A stretch of DNA of 64,000 nt from Gordionus sp. m RMFG-2023 (GCF_954871325.1 NC_088775.1:56335561-56399560), one strand, 5' to 3'. Positions 12,799-25,154 are shown, counted from the first letter of the stretch. Program-made: numbers and translations. Notes: generated by a model not told the origin, from the letters alone.

Positions 12799-13130
12799 TT
12801 AAATAATATTATTAATTTTGATGACTTGACATATTAACAAATATCTTTCTTTAATCATTTCACATAACCTTTTTAATGATAAAGTAAAGTACAAATTTAT
12901 ACAATTTAATATATATTCTTCCTGTTCTTGATTTAATCTATTGCGTGCACGTGAACCTCCTTTGGGTAAACTATATTTTATTCCATTTTTGAGATGGGAG
13001 TATTTAATATTTGTCACAGTCTTAACCTACTTTAAAATGATGCTATATTTTTGATACTATCCTTTTTTAACGCATCAATTATTAGAGCTTTTGTTTCACT
13101 GTTAATATTTTTTCCCCTTGTTTTTACCAT
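12799..13130 (-). pseudogene. Tc1/mariner-like transposase N-terminus, degraded
   Basis: On the minus strand a frame from the ATG at 13130 (MVKTRGKNI...) and a second frame from about 13017 (KGGSRARNRLNQEQEEYIL, then TLSLKRLCEMIKERY) match the paired helix-turn-helix DNA-binding part of Tc1/mariner transposases. The two pieces are in different frames, with an intervening stop after IASF (near 13083) and the frame change near 13020. The catalytic DDE/D domain is absent. It probably belongs to the element whose terminus lies at 14213. Confidence 0.65.
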
Positions 13131-13919
13131 ATCTTCATAATTTTATTTTAAAACAAAAAAAAATTGTTTTTTAATATATACTTAACAAATGGAAGAAATG
13201 GCAAAAAAAATTAAAATTCTTTAGATTTTAACATTTATATCATTTTACGTTTGATTATTCATAAATCAAAGAATATAGTTTTAAAAATGATTACAAAAAA
13301 TTATTTACTTGCTCAAAAATATTGAATGCTTCTTGCATAAATGTTTAAATTTGAAAAATAAGAATTTAAAAATGAATATATTATATTGGTATTACAGTTC
13401 AAACTTATTTAATTTTAAAAAGGTACGTTATAACCAAACGATTATTCTAATTTAGCAATTGTAATTAAATAATTTGATATGTAAAAAATTCTAATATAAA
13501 ATTGTCTGCCAGAAATTTAGTGTAAATTAAATATAATTTCGAAAAAGAATTATCAAAAATGAGAAGAAAAAAAATTGAGAAAAGATCAAAAAAACAAAGA
13601 TTAAAAATGACTTAAAAGATTGAAAAGGTTAGAATTGTATGTAAAAGATTACAATATAAGTAAGAAATCTTAAAATGTCAAAATATTTTTATCTACTATG
13701 AAAAAAAAGTAAATAATTGTTTTAAAAAAAAGCAGAGAGGTGAAGAAAAATAACGGAAAATTTATAAATGATTTTTAAAAGACAAAAGAATTATCAAAAA
13801 TGAGAAGAAAAATAAATTGAGAAAAGATATAGTAAGAAAAATAAAGTAAAGAAATCGCAAAAAGTTAGAAAAAAAATAAGATAATAAAAATAAATAAAAA
13901 TTATAAATTTTTTTTTGAA

Positions 13920-14213
13920 AAATTTAAAAAATAACAATTTTTCTTTTTTGAATGGGAATTTTCCTTTTTTGATTGACACTTTTCCTTTCCTTTTGGGAAT
14001 TTTCCTTTTTTGATTGGACCTTTTCCTTTTTTGTTTGACACTTTTCCTTTTTTGATCGGACTTTTTCCTAAGTCTATGGGACTTTTACCTTTTTGATTGA
14101 CAATCCCCCTTTTTTGATCGGAACTTTTCCTTTTATGATTGACTCTTTTCCTTTTTTGATCGAACCTTTTCCTTTTTGAATGCGACTTTTTCTTTTTTGA
14201 ATGGGAAACCCTG
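13920..14213. repeat. ~21-bp minisatellite ending in a mariner-type terminus
   Basis: About a dozen imperfect units combine CTTTTCCTTTTTTGAT with a short TGGAC / TGACA spacer. The run ends GGGAAACCCTG at 14213, followed by TA (14214-14215). In reverse complement that is TA then CAGGGTTTCCC, a typical Tc1/mariner start at a TA target. The array would be the 5' leader of the minus-strand transposon at 12799-13130. The direct repeats at about 13551 and 13790 (TTATCAAAAATGAGAAGAAA) lie inside the same unit. Confidence 0.6.
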
Positions 14214-14289
14214 TATAAACTATTCTAATTTAATTGGTAATGATAATTTTATAAAAGTAACTTCTATTTGAGTCACTCTCATTTAGCAA

Positions 14290-14425
14290 AAGATACAAGT
14301 ATCTTTTATCTTGTATCTTTTTGATATTTTGAATAAGATAGTATCTGTATCTAAGATCCATCTTTTTATAAAGAACTGTACCTAGATTCTTTTTCTGGAG
14401 GACCTGCCCAACTCTATGTTAAACA
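14290..14425. repeat. MITE-like repeat with hAT-type end (second copy at 51520-51620)
   Basis: TAGATTCT, then GGACCTGCCCAACTCT, closes the block. In reverse complement AGAGTTGGGCAGGTCC is a common hAT-like terminus. A diverged copy lies at about 51520-51620 inside the large hAT. Repeated GTATCT/AGATAC motifs precede it. Confidence 0.4.
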
Positions 14426-14839
14426 TTTTATATTTTATTTTTAACCTTTATTATTCATATGAACATTTTTAAAGAGTATATATTATATATATAGATTATC
14501 ATTATATGAATTTAGAGATATTATTTTTTTACTTTAATATATCAATCCATAACACCGGGAAATCTCATTAAAAATGACAGTTGTTAATCCTTAGTTGCAC
14601 TGGTGAAAAATAAACCCAGGAAGACTAACTGAGGCCTCCTCAGACCCAAATCTAAAAATGCTGTATCTTAGAAAATTGATTTGTAGCTTTCATATTTTAA
14701 ACATTATTCTACATAAAGTCTACTATGACGATTGTACCTGTTATTATAATAATTTAATGTTATTTTATCAAGTTAGTCAAAAAGTGAGAAACTATTTTAA
14801 AATGTCACAATGTAATATAAAATTGACAATTTAGAATTT

Positions 14840-15265
14840 TATATCAAATCAATGAATTATTTACAACCCTACCATCTCAGATTTTATAAAATTTAGGAAA
14901 ATAAAGTTTTTAGTTGGTGAATCTAAAATTTAGTCTCTTAGCTCTTTTAGAACTATAGAGATAAAGCTTCAAAGCGACTTTATATAGTCATTTTTTGTAA
15001 AAACGATTTTTTAAAATTGCGATAATTTTACTAATAAAAACACTATAAACATATATTAGTTAGAGCTTATTTTATAGCCATACAATTTTAAAAAATTGTT
15101 TTTTAGATAAATGACTAAACCGAACCACTTTGAATTCCTATCTCTATAGTTCTAATAGCGCTTAAGAGGCTAATTGGATTCACCTATTACAAAACTTTAT
15201 TTACCTTCTATAAAATTTGAGATGATCGAGTTATAAAGTGTTTGATTTGATATGGAATAACTCTT
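14840..15265. mobile_element. Fold-back MITE, arms ~175 bp
   Basis: Two inverted arms (about 14840-15013 and 15075-15265) surround a ~60-bp loop. Matching landmarks on opposite strands include TATCAAATCAA, AATAAAGTTTT, GGTGAATC, AGAACTATAGAGATA and TTTTTTAAAATTG. By eye the arms match at roughly three quarters of positions, so the copy is old. No coding sequence. A transcript would fold into one long hairpin. Confidence 0.8.
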
Positions 15266-15582
15266 ATCTGAGGTTCAAATTTTATCATATTATAATTTTT
15301 GATTAATAAAAATGAATAAAAATAGGTATTTATTTAAGCTTAATATATCAATAAAAAGATTAAAAATAGTTACACAAATGACCAGGTGTGGTCATTGTAG
15401 ACCACCCAAGGCTCCAAAAAATCATTTAAACTCACGAACAAAATCAAAATTAATTTTGCAAACATATATTTAACCAAAAAAAGATAATTTACTAAAATAT
15501 TTGCTCAATATCGAAAAAAATTTAGCAATAAAGTTTTTAAAATAAAGGGGTCTGCATAATCCCATAGATAAAAAAAATTAGG

Positions 15583-15702
15583 GGGGGGGGAATGTTGAGC
15601 TTTTATTGGGCCGGGCATAAAAAATATTTAAATATCGGCCGGGCCTGGCTAAAATTATAATGCCCGAGGCTATGCTAAATAAAATAATTATTGTAGATCT
15701 CT
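15583..15702. repeat. hAT-type MITE fragment rich in GGGCC motifs
   Basis: A G-run at 15583 is followed by ATTGGGCCGGGC, CGGCCGGGCCTGGC and GCCCGAGGC, ending TTGTAGATCTCTG. The end and the GGCCCGG subterminal motif recur at 17808-18200, where the end is TTGTAGATCTCTAG. This looks like a small non-autonomous hAT family. Confidence 0.45.
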
Positions 15703-15786
15703 GATAAATATATACAGTAACTTAAGTAAAAAAATTTTTAAAAAATTTTGAACATTTTGTACATTTTATTTTTGTTTTTTTCGGTG

Positions 15787-16096
15787 TTAATTGAAAAATA
15801 TTTTTATATTAATGTAACTTTTATTTTGAGATGTGCATGAGGTATTCGATATTTCTGATATTTGACTTTTGTGAAAGTCTTCTTCAGCCATAAAATCTGG
15901 CTATATGCTAAGTCTACCTACATATATTTTAAATATACAAATAAATACGAAAAAATATAAATTTTACCTCCAAATAACGGTCTATATCATCAACTAAAAG
16001 GGTTAATGCCATCCATTACTCACTTTCGTTACAATTACTCATATTTTTGGACTCTGTCTTTACAGAGTCGAATAAGATATTGATATGCTCAGACAT
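15787..16096 (-). CDS. Possible small three-exon host gene, unknown function
   Basis: Reading the minus strand, exon 1 is 16096-16024 (MSEHINILFDSVKTE...), exon 2 15993-15968 (DDIDRYLE) and exon 3 15900-15787 (PDFMAEEDFHKSQ...), 70 residues in all. Intron 1 (16023-15994) is only 30 nt, with a GTGAGT donor and a CCTTTTAG acceptor. Intron 2 (15967-15901) is 67 nt with GTAAAA and CATATAG. Other acceptors for exon 3 are possible. The product would be acidic and soluble. I recognise no family. The match of phases across two introns and the good donor argue for a real gene. The short length and lack of homology argue against. A fold-back element starts 237 bp beyond its start codon. Confidence 0.35.
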
Positions 16097-16384
16097 ATAA
16101 AAATTAATCTAAAACAAACAATTAATACAATATTTTGGAATTTTAAAACACTTTTATTTTATTTTATAGCTTAGGACTTTATGAGGGTAATTAATATTTT
16201 AATTTAAATTTTGTAAAGATATTTAGCACATTCTTTATAATTTTTTTAATTATATCTCAACAGGTAATTGGCAGACAGAAGATTAAAAAAATTAATTGAA
16301 ATAATGAACCAATAAAGAACAAAACTTACAAGTAGTGTTGTTAAACGACTGAGTCGAGTCGACTTAGTCGAAAACTGAGTCTAA

Positions 16385-16592
16385 GTTTTGGGTCGAAAAA
16401 ATCGACCCAAACTGACTTGAGTTATGAATTCGAGTCGTTAACTCAAGTCGACTCAAGTCGTGAACTCAAGTCGTGAACTCAAGTCGACTCAAGTCGTGAA
16501 CTCAAGTCGACTCAAGTCGTGAACTCAAGTCGACTCAAGTCGTGAACTCAAGTCGACCCAAGTCGTGAACTCAAGTCGACTCAAGTCGTGAT
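16385..16592 (+). repeat. Subterminal GTCGAC array, left arm
   Basis: Tandem units of about 23 bp combine AAGTCGACTC and AAGTCGTGAACTC. The inverted counterpart is at 25155-25390. GTCGAC is palindromic. Such clustered subterminal motifs are where hAT transposases are known to bind, so I infer binding sites. Confidence 0.85.
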
Positions 16593-17149
16593 TTTAAATT
16601 AGTTTTTATTATTAATTAACAATACAATTATTTTTTTTAATTTAGACTTCCAACTTGAGTAAAGTCGTGAATAGAAATTACAAGCATTAATTATTATTTA
16701 TTTATTTTTAGTAAAATAATTTATTTTATTTATATATATTTATAATATTTTAAAGAAATGATATAATTTAATATTTTTTATTTTATAATATATTATGAAA
16801 ATGAATATTTATTTGATATCTTTTAATAAAAAATGATAAGCTGCAATGTAAGTTAAGTAATATCATTTTTGTTACAAATAATTAATGATTTTCACGCCCA
16901 AATTTTAAGCAAAATTTGATTTGATTTGAATTTTAAATGATTTTTTCTTTTTTGTTAATAAACTTTTTTTTATTAATTTTTTGTAAATTTTATTTAAATA
17001 AACAATTTTTTAGTTGAAATCTTTTATTTATAGGTTTATTTTTATCATTTTTGTAAAATTATCTATTTTTTTAGTATATAAGAACTAGTTTAAATAATTT
17101 ATTTTTAAATATTTATATTAAACTTTTATAAGTTATTTTACATGATCAT

Positions 17150-18793
17150 CTTTGTGATAATTGTCATGTTATTTTTTAACATTTATGAAATCTTTGACAG
17201 AAAAGGATAAAAATATAATTTATATTATAAAGATGTTAAATTATAAATTCAATGATGATGTTCCTTTCTAAAAATGACAATTATCATAATTTGTATTTTT
17301 AAACATATTAGTTTATTTTTGACGCTAATGGGTAAAAACATAAATTGTAAATATGTTAAATTAAAATTTCAGTGAAGATGTACCCTAGATAAGTGACAAT
17401 TGTCATAATCGTTATTTCTAAAGTTTTTTGAAATTTTTTGACGCATATAGATAAAAATATAGATTGTAAATACGTTTAAGTAAAAATTCAGTGAAGTTGT
17501 ACCATAGATAGGTGACAATTGTCATAATCGTTATTTCTAAAGTTTTTTGACATTTTTTGACGCATATAGGTTAAATTTTAGATTGTAAATACGTTTAATT
17601 AAAAATTCGATGTAGATGTATCATAGATAAGTGACAATTGTCATAATCGTTATTTCTAAAGTTTTTTGAAATTTTTTGACGTAATAGATATGTGACAATT
17701 GTCATAACCGTTATTTTTTTAACTTTTTCAAATTTTTTTAAAGTAAATAGGTAAAAATATATATTGTAAAGATGTTAAAATAAATTCAGTGAAGATGTAC
17801 CATAGAAGAGCCCGGCCCGAAATTTTTTTAGAAAAGTTTTGCCGGCCCTGCCCGAACCCGAAATTTTTAAAAAAAAAATTTACCGACCTAGCCCGGCTCG
17901 AATTTATTTAAATATAGAAATTAATCTTTATAATTACTCAAAATAAAAGACATATGTTATATGTAGTTTAGTTTCAGTAAATAAAATCAAATAATTTTAT
18001 TTGACATAAAAAATTCTATATAAAATTGATAAATTTAGATATATTTAAAAAAATATCCAAGGTTCGACCCGACACGGCCCGATTTTTTTTAAAAATATTA
18101 GGCCCGGCCCGAACCCGATTATTTTAAATAGAATTAGGCCCGAGCCCGGCCGAAGCCTGTTCGGGCCGAGCCGGACTCGAGCCGGGCTTATTGTAGATCT
18201 CTAGTGACAATTGTCATAAACGTTATTTTTTAACTTTTTTGAATTTTTTTGAAGCAAATGGGTAAAAATATATTATGTAAACATGTTAAATTAAAATTTT
18301 TGTCATAATCGTTATTTTTGAAATTTTTTAAGCAAATTATTAAAAATATATATTGTAAACATGTTAAATTAAAATTTCAGTGAAGATGTACCATAGAAAA
18401 GTGACAATTGTCATAATCTTTATTTTTGAACTTTTTTGAATTTTTTTACAGTAAATCGGTAAAAATATATATTGTAAAAATGTTAAATTAAAATTTCAGT
18501 GAAGATGTACCATAGAAAAGTGAGAATTGTTATAATCGTTATTTGGAACTTTTTTGAATTTTTTCAAAGAAAATAAGTAAAAATATATATTATAAACATG
18601 TTATATTAAAATTTCAGTGAAGATGACCATAAAAAAGTGTCAATTGTCATAATCATTATTTGTGAACCTTTTTGAAAATTTTTAAAGCAAACTTGTAAAT
18701 ATATATATTGTAAACATGTTAAATTAAAATTATCGTTATTTAAAATATTTTTGAATTCTTTTGCCCAAATGATCTGGTTTTTAGCCCACGCCT
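17150..18793 (+). repeat. 118-bp tandem array, left arm
   Basis: About eleven units are marked by the perfect 10-bp palindrome GACAATTGTC and CATAATCGTTATTT, with starts near 17156, 17275, 17394, 17512, 17630, 17693, 18205, 18300, 18402, 18520 and 18636. Each ends CAGTGAAGATGTACCATAG. Outer units are more diverged than inner ones. A MITE at 17808-18200 interrupts the array. The inner edge TTTTAGCCCACGCC (18779) marks the end of the arm. Confidence 0.9.
17808..18200. mobile_element. hAT-type MITE rich in GGCCCG motifs, inserted in the left array
   Basis: A 0.4-kb block of GCCCGGCCCGAA motifs at both ends and an AT-rich centre splits one 118-bp unit. The right edge is GGGCTTATTGTAGATCTCTAG. 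It resembles 15583-15702. I could not find a clean 8-bp duplication. It accounts for part of the extra length of the left arm. Confidence 0.6.
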
Positions 18794-18939
18794 TTCTATC
18801 AAATTGGGCTGGCTGCTAAATAATTTAAAAAGTGCTAACGGACCTTTGAAAAATTTTAACAATGGGCAGGCTAATAAACAACTTTTATTTGTTATTTAGA
18901 ATTTATTAGGTAAACATTAAAAAATATATTCTTCATAAC

Positions 18940-19561
18940 TTTTTTTTAAATACCAGATTATCGATAACTGTTGTGGATGTTATCGTCGGAAAAATTAATG
19001 AGATAAAAAAAAAACTTGTTGGATTTGATTTGAAATTATAGGGTCGAAGTATTTCGTCTTATAATTGATCAAATTATAAACATCAGAACGGTTTTCTGCA
19101 AAAAGAGAGTTTATTTTGACAATATTATCCTAGGCATTTTGATAAAAATAATAGTAAAGGTATTTCTGAAAAGGCCTTGGAAAAAGGACACAACAAATAT
19201 ATTGAATGTTAAATAACTTAACGAATTGTGTTCATTTGCCTGTGAATTCAAAGATTCAATAGCAGAATTGAATGAAACGGACGATGATATCGTAATCTAA
19301 TGAAAAAGTAGAATAAGATAATAAATCAGAATGTGAATGTGAATTGTGATAATAAATGTAACAATTGTTTAATATGCCTGTATGAAATTCTTAAAAGATA
19401 CAATATGCACACAAGTGCTTACACTAATTTATTTTTCACATATGAATACATTTCTTTATCATTTACTCAAGTTAATTGCGAGAGAACATTTAGTAAATTA
19501 TAAAAAATAGGCTGAGAAATAATATAGACGAAGAAAAATTAGAATCGTTTTTAATGTTAGT
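18940..19561 (+). pseudogene. hAT transposase C-terminal remnant
   Basis: Near 19395-19560 a translation reads ILKRYNMHTSAYTN, then VNCERTFSKL and NNIDEEKLESFLML, the hAT dimerisation signature (CERxFSxLK, then a leucine-rich tail). Stops interrupt it near 19501 and elsewhere. Upstream sequence to about 18940 is probably the same transposase, badly decayed. A second hAT (19570-21251) inserted just after it, with the copy of the target repeat TGTATGAG. Confidence 0.6.
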
Positions 19562-19569
19562 TGTATGAG

Positions 19570-21251
19570 CAGTGGCGTAGGCATAGGAGGGGGGGGGGTT
19601 CCCCCATGAAAAATGAAACAATTATTTTTAATTTTTTTTTAAAATTTTAATTTAATAAATTCTTAATAAACGCTTGATTTTTATGTTTTAAATTTATTAT
19701 AAATAATAATAGATAATATACACATTTGATTATTTTTATATTTATTTTTGGTTTGCAGCTATTTCACACCACCCAAAAAAAGGGAGTTATTTATCAAACG
19801 TATCATGATATTGACTCAAAAAATCAAAAAAAAAGCTAAAAAGATTTTGTCCGACGAGATTCATCGAAAGACAAAAGTCGGTGAAACTCCTTATTGAAAT
19901 ATATGATGTTGTCTTTGCAGCACTAGAATTTTATATATCAAGCAAGAAAAAAGATTCAGCAGATGCCGAAAATCTTTTGCAGGCTATTATTAAGCCACAG
20001 TTTTGAATTTCAAATCAATGTGTTTATTTTTTATTTAATTATACATATGATTTTAGCAAAATGCTACAAAAATTTGATTTGGATTTAAGGGAGATTATGA
20101 ATAGAGCAAAGGATATTGTTGAAATATTAACAAATATGAGAGAGAATGTGGATGAAAAATTTCATGAAATATATGAAAAAGTAAAGGAGATTGCTAATAT
20201 GTTTGGAATTTAAATTTTTAAACCTAGAGTAGTCTCTAGACAATCTAATCGATCAAATATTGATGCATCTACGATTGAGAATTTTTATAAAATAAACATT
20301 TTTATTCCCCTTATTGATACATTTTTATTTCAATTAAAAGAAAGATTTATTAGTCATAATTATATTTTAAAAAGCTTTTATTTTATTTTGCCGGTTGAGT
20401 CTAAACTGTTGATTACACTTGAAACACGAGAGGATATTAAAAAAATCTCAGAGTTTTATGCTGATGATTTAGTAGGTTCATATGATAAGTTACTTTGTGA
20501 TGTCGAATTTTGGTATAAAAATCTTGACAGAATAGGGTATTCTTTGAGACCAAAAAATGCTATAAAGGCCCTTTCCATGTGTAATTGCATTTTAGATTCC
20601 CTACCTAATATCAAAACATTATTAATTATTTTAGCTACCTTGCCAATTAATACCTGAACTAATGATTTTTCAACTTTAAAAAGGTTAAAAACCTATTTAA
20701 GAAACACAACCGGTGAAAAACGTTTAAATGGATTAGCTCTATTGAATATTTATAAGGAGATTATTTTAGATAAAAATTTGATTCTAGATGAATTAGCAAA
20801 ATCTCAGAGAAAAGTTCAAAAAATAGCAATAAAATTTTTTTAGTTTTAATATATAATCATTTTTTTTTGTAAAAAAAGTATTATTTATAAGATAATATCA
20901 TCATATTTTTTTAAATACCATTATTTACATAAGAATGTAAAAAATTACTTTTTTTAAAATAGAGTCTTTATACATTATAATTTTTAATATTAAAATCTGT
21001 ATTATATAAAATATCAACATTTTGAAAATATTTTAATTAATAAAAATATATACATGATTAAATAAAGGAATGTAAAATATATAATAAAATACCCTAAAAT
21101 TTGGTTATATGAAAATATAAAACAATTTTAACATAATAATATAAGCAATTAAGTGTTCAAAAAAAATGGGATGTTTGGGGTTCGCCCCCCAGAAAAATTT
21201 TTAACCCCCCCCCCCCCCGCCCCCCATGATAAAATCCTGGCTACGCCACTG
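19570..21251 (+). mobile_element. Nested 1.68-kb hAT, internally deleted
   Basis: The element starts CAGTGGCGTAGG and ends CTACGCCACTG, with the 8-bp direct repeat TGTATGAG on both sides (19562-19569, 21252-21259). G- and C-tracts lie just inside the termini. The plus-strand transposase covers the middle and C-terminal parts (about 19830-20840): a KRFCPTRFIERQKSV-like RW region, SKLLITLETREDIKK, then FSTLKRLKTYLR and RLNGLALLNIYKE. The N-terminal zinc finger and catalytic start are missing and there are in-frame stops (for example after LPINT near 20655). It matches the p52rIPK/TTF-type hAT group and the fragment at 11519-12027. Confidence 0.9.
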
Positions 21252-22084
21252 TGTATGAGAACTTTTAGTGGAGATTGAACTAAAAGATATTCTTGTTTAT
21301 TTGCGCAAAGGTTCAAAATGAGATTTATCAACGTAAAAATTATATATTATCTTAATTCTTTTATTTAAAAATCATGTAATACATATAAAAAAAAACATTT
21401 AAAAAATAAATAAATATTGTTATTTTAAATTTTTTTAAATGGTATTTTAAAAAAAATAGGAACATTTTTGAACACAAAAAATTTGGATTCATTTTGCATG
21501 ATAATAACAAATAATATGAGTAAATAATAAAAATTTTTTTTTATATTTATCATAAATATTTTGATCATAATTTAAATCGAATATTTTTTTATGCTTACTA
21601 AATTATGAAATTTTTAGTAAGGGTGTAGCGTTGAGACTGAACCATTTATTAAAATAAGAATTTTTTTTAAAAAAAACTTACTGCTGCCACTGAGGCGCTA
21701 TAATCATTGAAATTTAAGAATAAATATATAAATAATACATTTTAAATTGAAATAATTTAAAGAACCAAAAAATCTTGCTATTGTTACAAATTTTAAATAA
21801 CAATGGGAGAGAGAGACGGGGGAGGGTTAGTCATTTATTTTCTATTTTAATCTTTATTTTTAGGATCTTTTCTCAATTTTTTTCTTCTCAATTTTCATTT
21901 AATTTTTTTAGTATAACCTAGCAATAATTAATTTTGATAAATAAATTTATAAGTGAGCGCTCATGGTATATTATATTAATATGGGTGGAAATTTTATGTC
22001 CCCAAAAAATTTTCTGCAATTATATATCAGTACCCCCCCCCCCCCCCACAAAACACAAAATCTTACGAAAAATAATTCGAAATA

Positions 22085-22740
22085 ATATTATTTAAATGTC
22101 AAGATGGATTTATGCCCTGATCCATTATATATATACATGGATTTCGAAAAATTTGCTATGAGCGAGGTTAAAACTGTCATGTTAAATTATTTATATTTGT
22201 TTTATCAATTAGGGGATCATATTATAATGAGAGGATGATTTATCATTTGTGTCAAAGTACCCATAGAAAACTACAAAAGCTAGGTCTGGAAAGCCAATAC
22301 AGAACCGATGAAGCCCTAAGCTTCTTTTGTGGCATGAGGGACGGCTTAGCATTTGTTCCTTTATGTGATATGGGCAATGCAATGGCATTCCTGAGATCAG
22401 TTACTCCGACCAATGGTAAAGATATTCTTGAATATTTCGATAAAAATTACATCAATGAAGTCAAGGGAGATCACAAGAAGCAATTCTCAATCACAGACAC
22501 GTCGAATTGGGCCTCTCCTCCAGAAACTTGGAAAGTGAAAGAGCACCCTATCTGATGAAGAACCCACAAATAATCAATGCGAAGTTTGGGATCATCATTT
22601 TTCATATCTGGTTGGGAATAAACGCCCATCAATTTGGGTATTGATTAATAAAATGAAATGCGAGGTTGCTGCCGATGAAACCAAACTTGAACGATGGCGT
22701 GATCGCAGAGTTATAATACCCAGATTCGGTTAAAGAAACT
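22085..22740 (+). pseudogene. MULE transposase fragment with a 32-nt intron
   Basis: The plus strand shows the MULE order: PLYIYMDFEKFAMSEVKTV (22112-22180, with the catalytic-type DFE), a 32-nt GT...AG intron (22181-22212, acceptor CAATTAG), then MIYHLCQSTHRKLQKLGL (C..H-type motif, H at about 22240). RDGLAFVPL and, in another frame, EPTNNQCEVWDHHFSYLVG (from about 22550) follow, the usual TNN.VE.WH...F block. The frame change near 22555 and the missing N-terminus (usually an FLYWCH zinc finger) mark it as dead. Removing the intron gives DFE-to-HLCQ spacing close to the usual value, which supports splicing. Confidence 0.75.
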
Positions 22741-23840
22741 TTGCGAGGAACCGTGATAGGGTGCAAAGCCTTCCAGATTAGATTTTATGAGGGCGATTTT
22801 AACCTTTATTTGATGTCAACCGATATAATTATTATCTAAATTATTAAATTTGTATATACATAATGATTTTTCAATGAAATAAACAGATCTTATCAAATTT
22901 TGTCAAATTTAGTCTACTTAATATAGTAATTAAGGATGGATATTGTATTTATTACTATAGCAAATAATTTTTACGAAAATTAGTAATACATGGGTTATTT
23001 TACTGGGGTATTTTTTTGTCCCAGTACCAATTTGAACATCTGATGTTCAACATCAGCATTTTTTATGGAGGGTATATGAGTAATCTTTAAGTAATGAATT
23101 GGGGCCTAAAAAAATTTATTATTAAATTATATTTCTATAATAATTTTTTCTAAAATACTAATTTGCCTATACTTTATTAAATCCAAATAAAAATATACCG
23201 ATATTATTAGGTCCTAACAGAAGGTTTTTATTCCGAGGTTTTTTCGGGGGTTTTTTTCCGGGATTCGATATTTTATTATATGAAATTAAAAATAATTGAC
23301 ATTATAGGGGAAATGTGCCATGAATGGCTATGTTTTTGCCTTTATTAAAAGAGGAATTTGTTTTGACTTTTAAAGAAAACATGGTTCGTCTGATCAATTG
23401 CGAGAAAATTTTTTTTTGAGGAAGAATTATGAAAATCGATTTTGCGAAAAAAAGTTTAGCTAATCCCCCCCCCCCCCCAACATTTATTCTTAAATACTTT
23501 ATATAAATAATAACAAATTTAGTATCGTTTTGTAATATTTTTTATAGGAAATACATGTTCGTATTTTTTAGGCGTGGCGATTAAGTGTGTGAACCCCGGG
23601 TTTTTTCCAGAGGCTCGTGATCAGAGCTGGTTTAGTCAATTTTTAGACCCAAACCACGGGTATGAGGGGTTACACTACTAACCAATTAACAAAACTTAAT
23701 CTTTTTTTTTATTTAAATAGTTTTCAAATCAAGAAATTTATTTATACGTTTAGATTTACAAATCAATCTCCTTACTTTCAAATTTAAATGGTTATGTAAT
23801 TAAAAAGTGTGCTCTCCTCCTCGCCTAATAAGATAAACGG

Positions 23841-24965
23841 GCGTAGGCTAAAAGTCACCTCGTTTTAACAAAAAAGTTCAAAAATAACGATTATGACAAT
23901 TGTCACTTTTCTGTGGTATCTTCACTAAAATTTTAATTTAACATGTTTACAATATATATATTTACCAGTTTTCTTTAAAAAAATTCAAAAAAGTTCAAAA
24001 ATAACGATTATGACAATTGTCACTTTTCTATGGTATATCTTCACTGAAATTTTAATTTAACATTTTTACAATATATATTTTTACCGATTTACTTTAAAAA
24101 AATTAAAAAAGTTCAAAAATAACGATTATGACAATTGTCACTTTCTATGGTATATCTTCACTGAAATTTTAATTTAACATATTTACAATATATATTTTTA
24201 CCGATTTACTTTAAAAAAATTAAAAAAGTTCAAAAATAACGATTATGACAATTGTCACTTTCTATGGCACATCTTAACTGAAATTCTAATTTAAGATATT
24301 TACAATATATATTTTTACCTATTTACTTTAAAAAAATTCAAAAAAGTTCAAAAATAACGATTATGACAATTGTCACTTTTCTATGGTATATCTTCACTGA
24401 AATCTTAATTTAACATTTTTACAATATATATTTTACCGATTTACTTTAAAAAAATTCAAAAAAGTTCAAAAATAACGATTATGACAATTGTCACTTTCTA
24501 TGGTACATCTTCACTGAAATTTTAATTTATCATGTTTACAATATATATTTTTACCTATTTACTTTAAAAAAATTCAAAAAAGTTCAAAAATAAAGATTAT
24601 GACAATTATCACAAGGTACACCATCACTGGATTTTTAATTAAACGTATTTACAGCCTATATTTTTAATTATTTGAGTCAAAAAATTTCAAATAACTTTAG
24701 AAATAACGATTATGACAATTGTCACTTATCTAGGGGAAATCTTCACTGAAATTTTAATTTAACATATTTACAATCTATATTTTTACCCATTAGCGTCAAA
24801 AATAAACTAATATGTTTTAAAATACAGATTATGATATTTCTCATTTTTACAAAGGAACATCATCATTGAATTTATAATTTAACATATAATATAATTATAT
24901 TTTTACCCTTTTGTACCAAAAATTTCAAAAATGTTAAAAAATATCATGACAATTATCACATTAAA
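23841..24965 (-). repeat. 118-bp tandem array, right arm (inverted)
   Basis: About ten inverted copies of the left-arm unit, with AACGATTATGACAATTGTCA at about 23888, 24003, 24121, 24239, 24355, 24475 and 24593 (the last decayed), then more diverged copies near 24707, 24825 and 24945. The inner edge GGCGTAGGCTAAAA (about 23841) mirrors 18779-18793. Copies near the loop are most alike. Confidence 0.9.
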
Positions 24966-25154
24966 ATATTATAAGACGATCATGTAAAATAACATAAAAA
25001 TTTAATATAAATATTTATAAATTATTTAAACTAGTTCTTTTAATATACTAAAAAAAATAGATAATTTTACAAAAATGATAAAAATAAACCCATAAAAGAT
25101 TTCAAATAAAAGATTAATAATTCACAAAAAAATACCTATTCGAAATATTCGTCC

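Noticed and set aside
13794-13979. 61-residue minus-strand membrane-like frame
   Set aside because: Phenylalanine/lysine-rich translation of an A/T-rich run. No structure beyond base composition.
22181-22212. Simple frameshift instead of intron in the MULE
   Set aside because: GT...AG borders and restored spacing between the DFE and HLCQ motifs fit an intron better, though a frameshift cannot be excluded.
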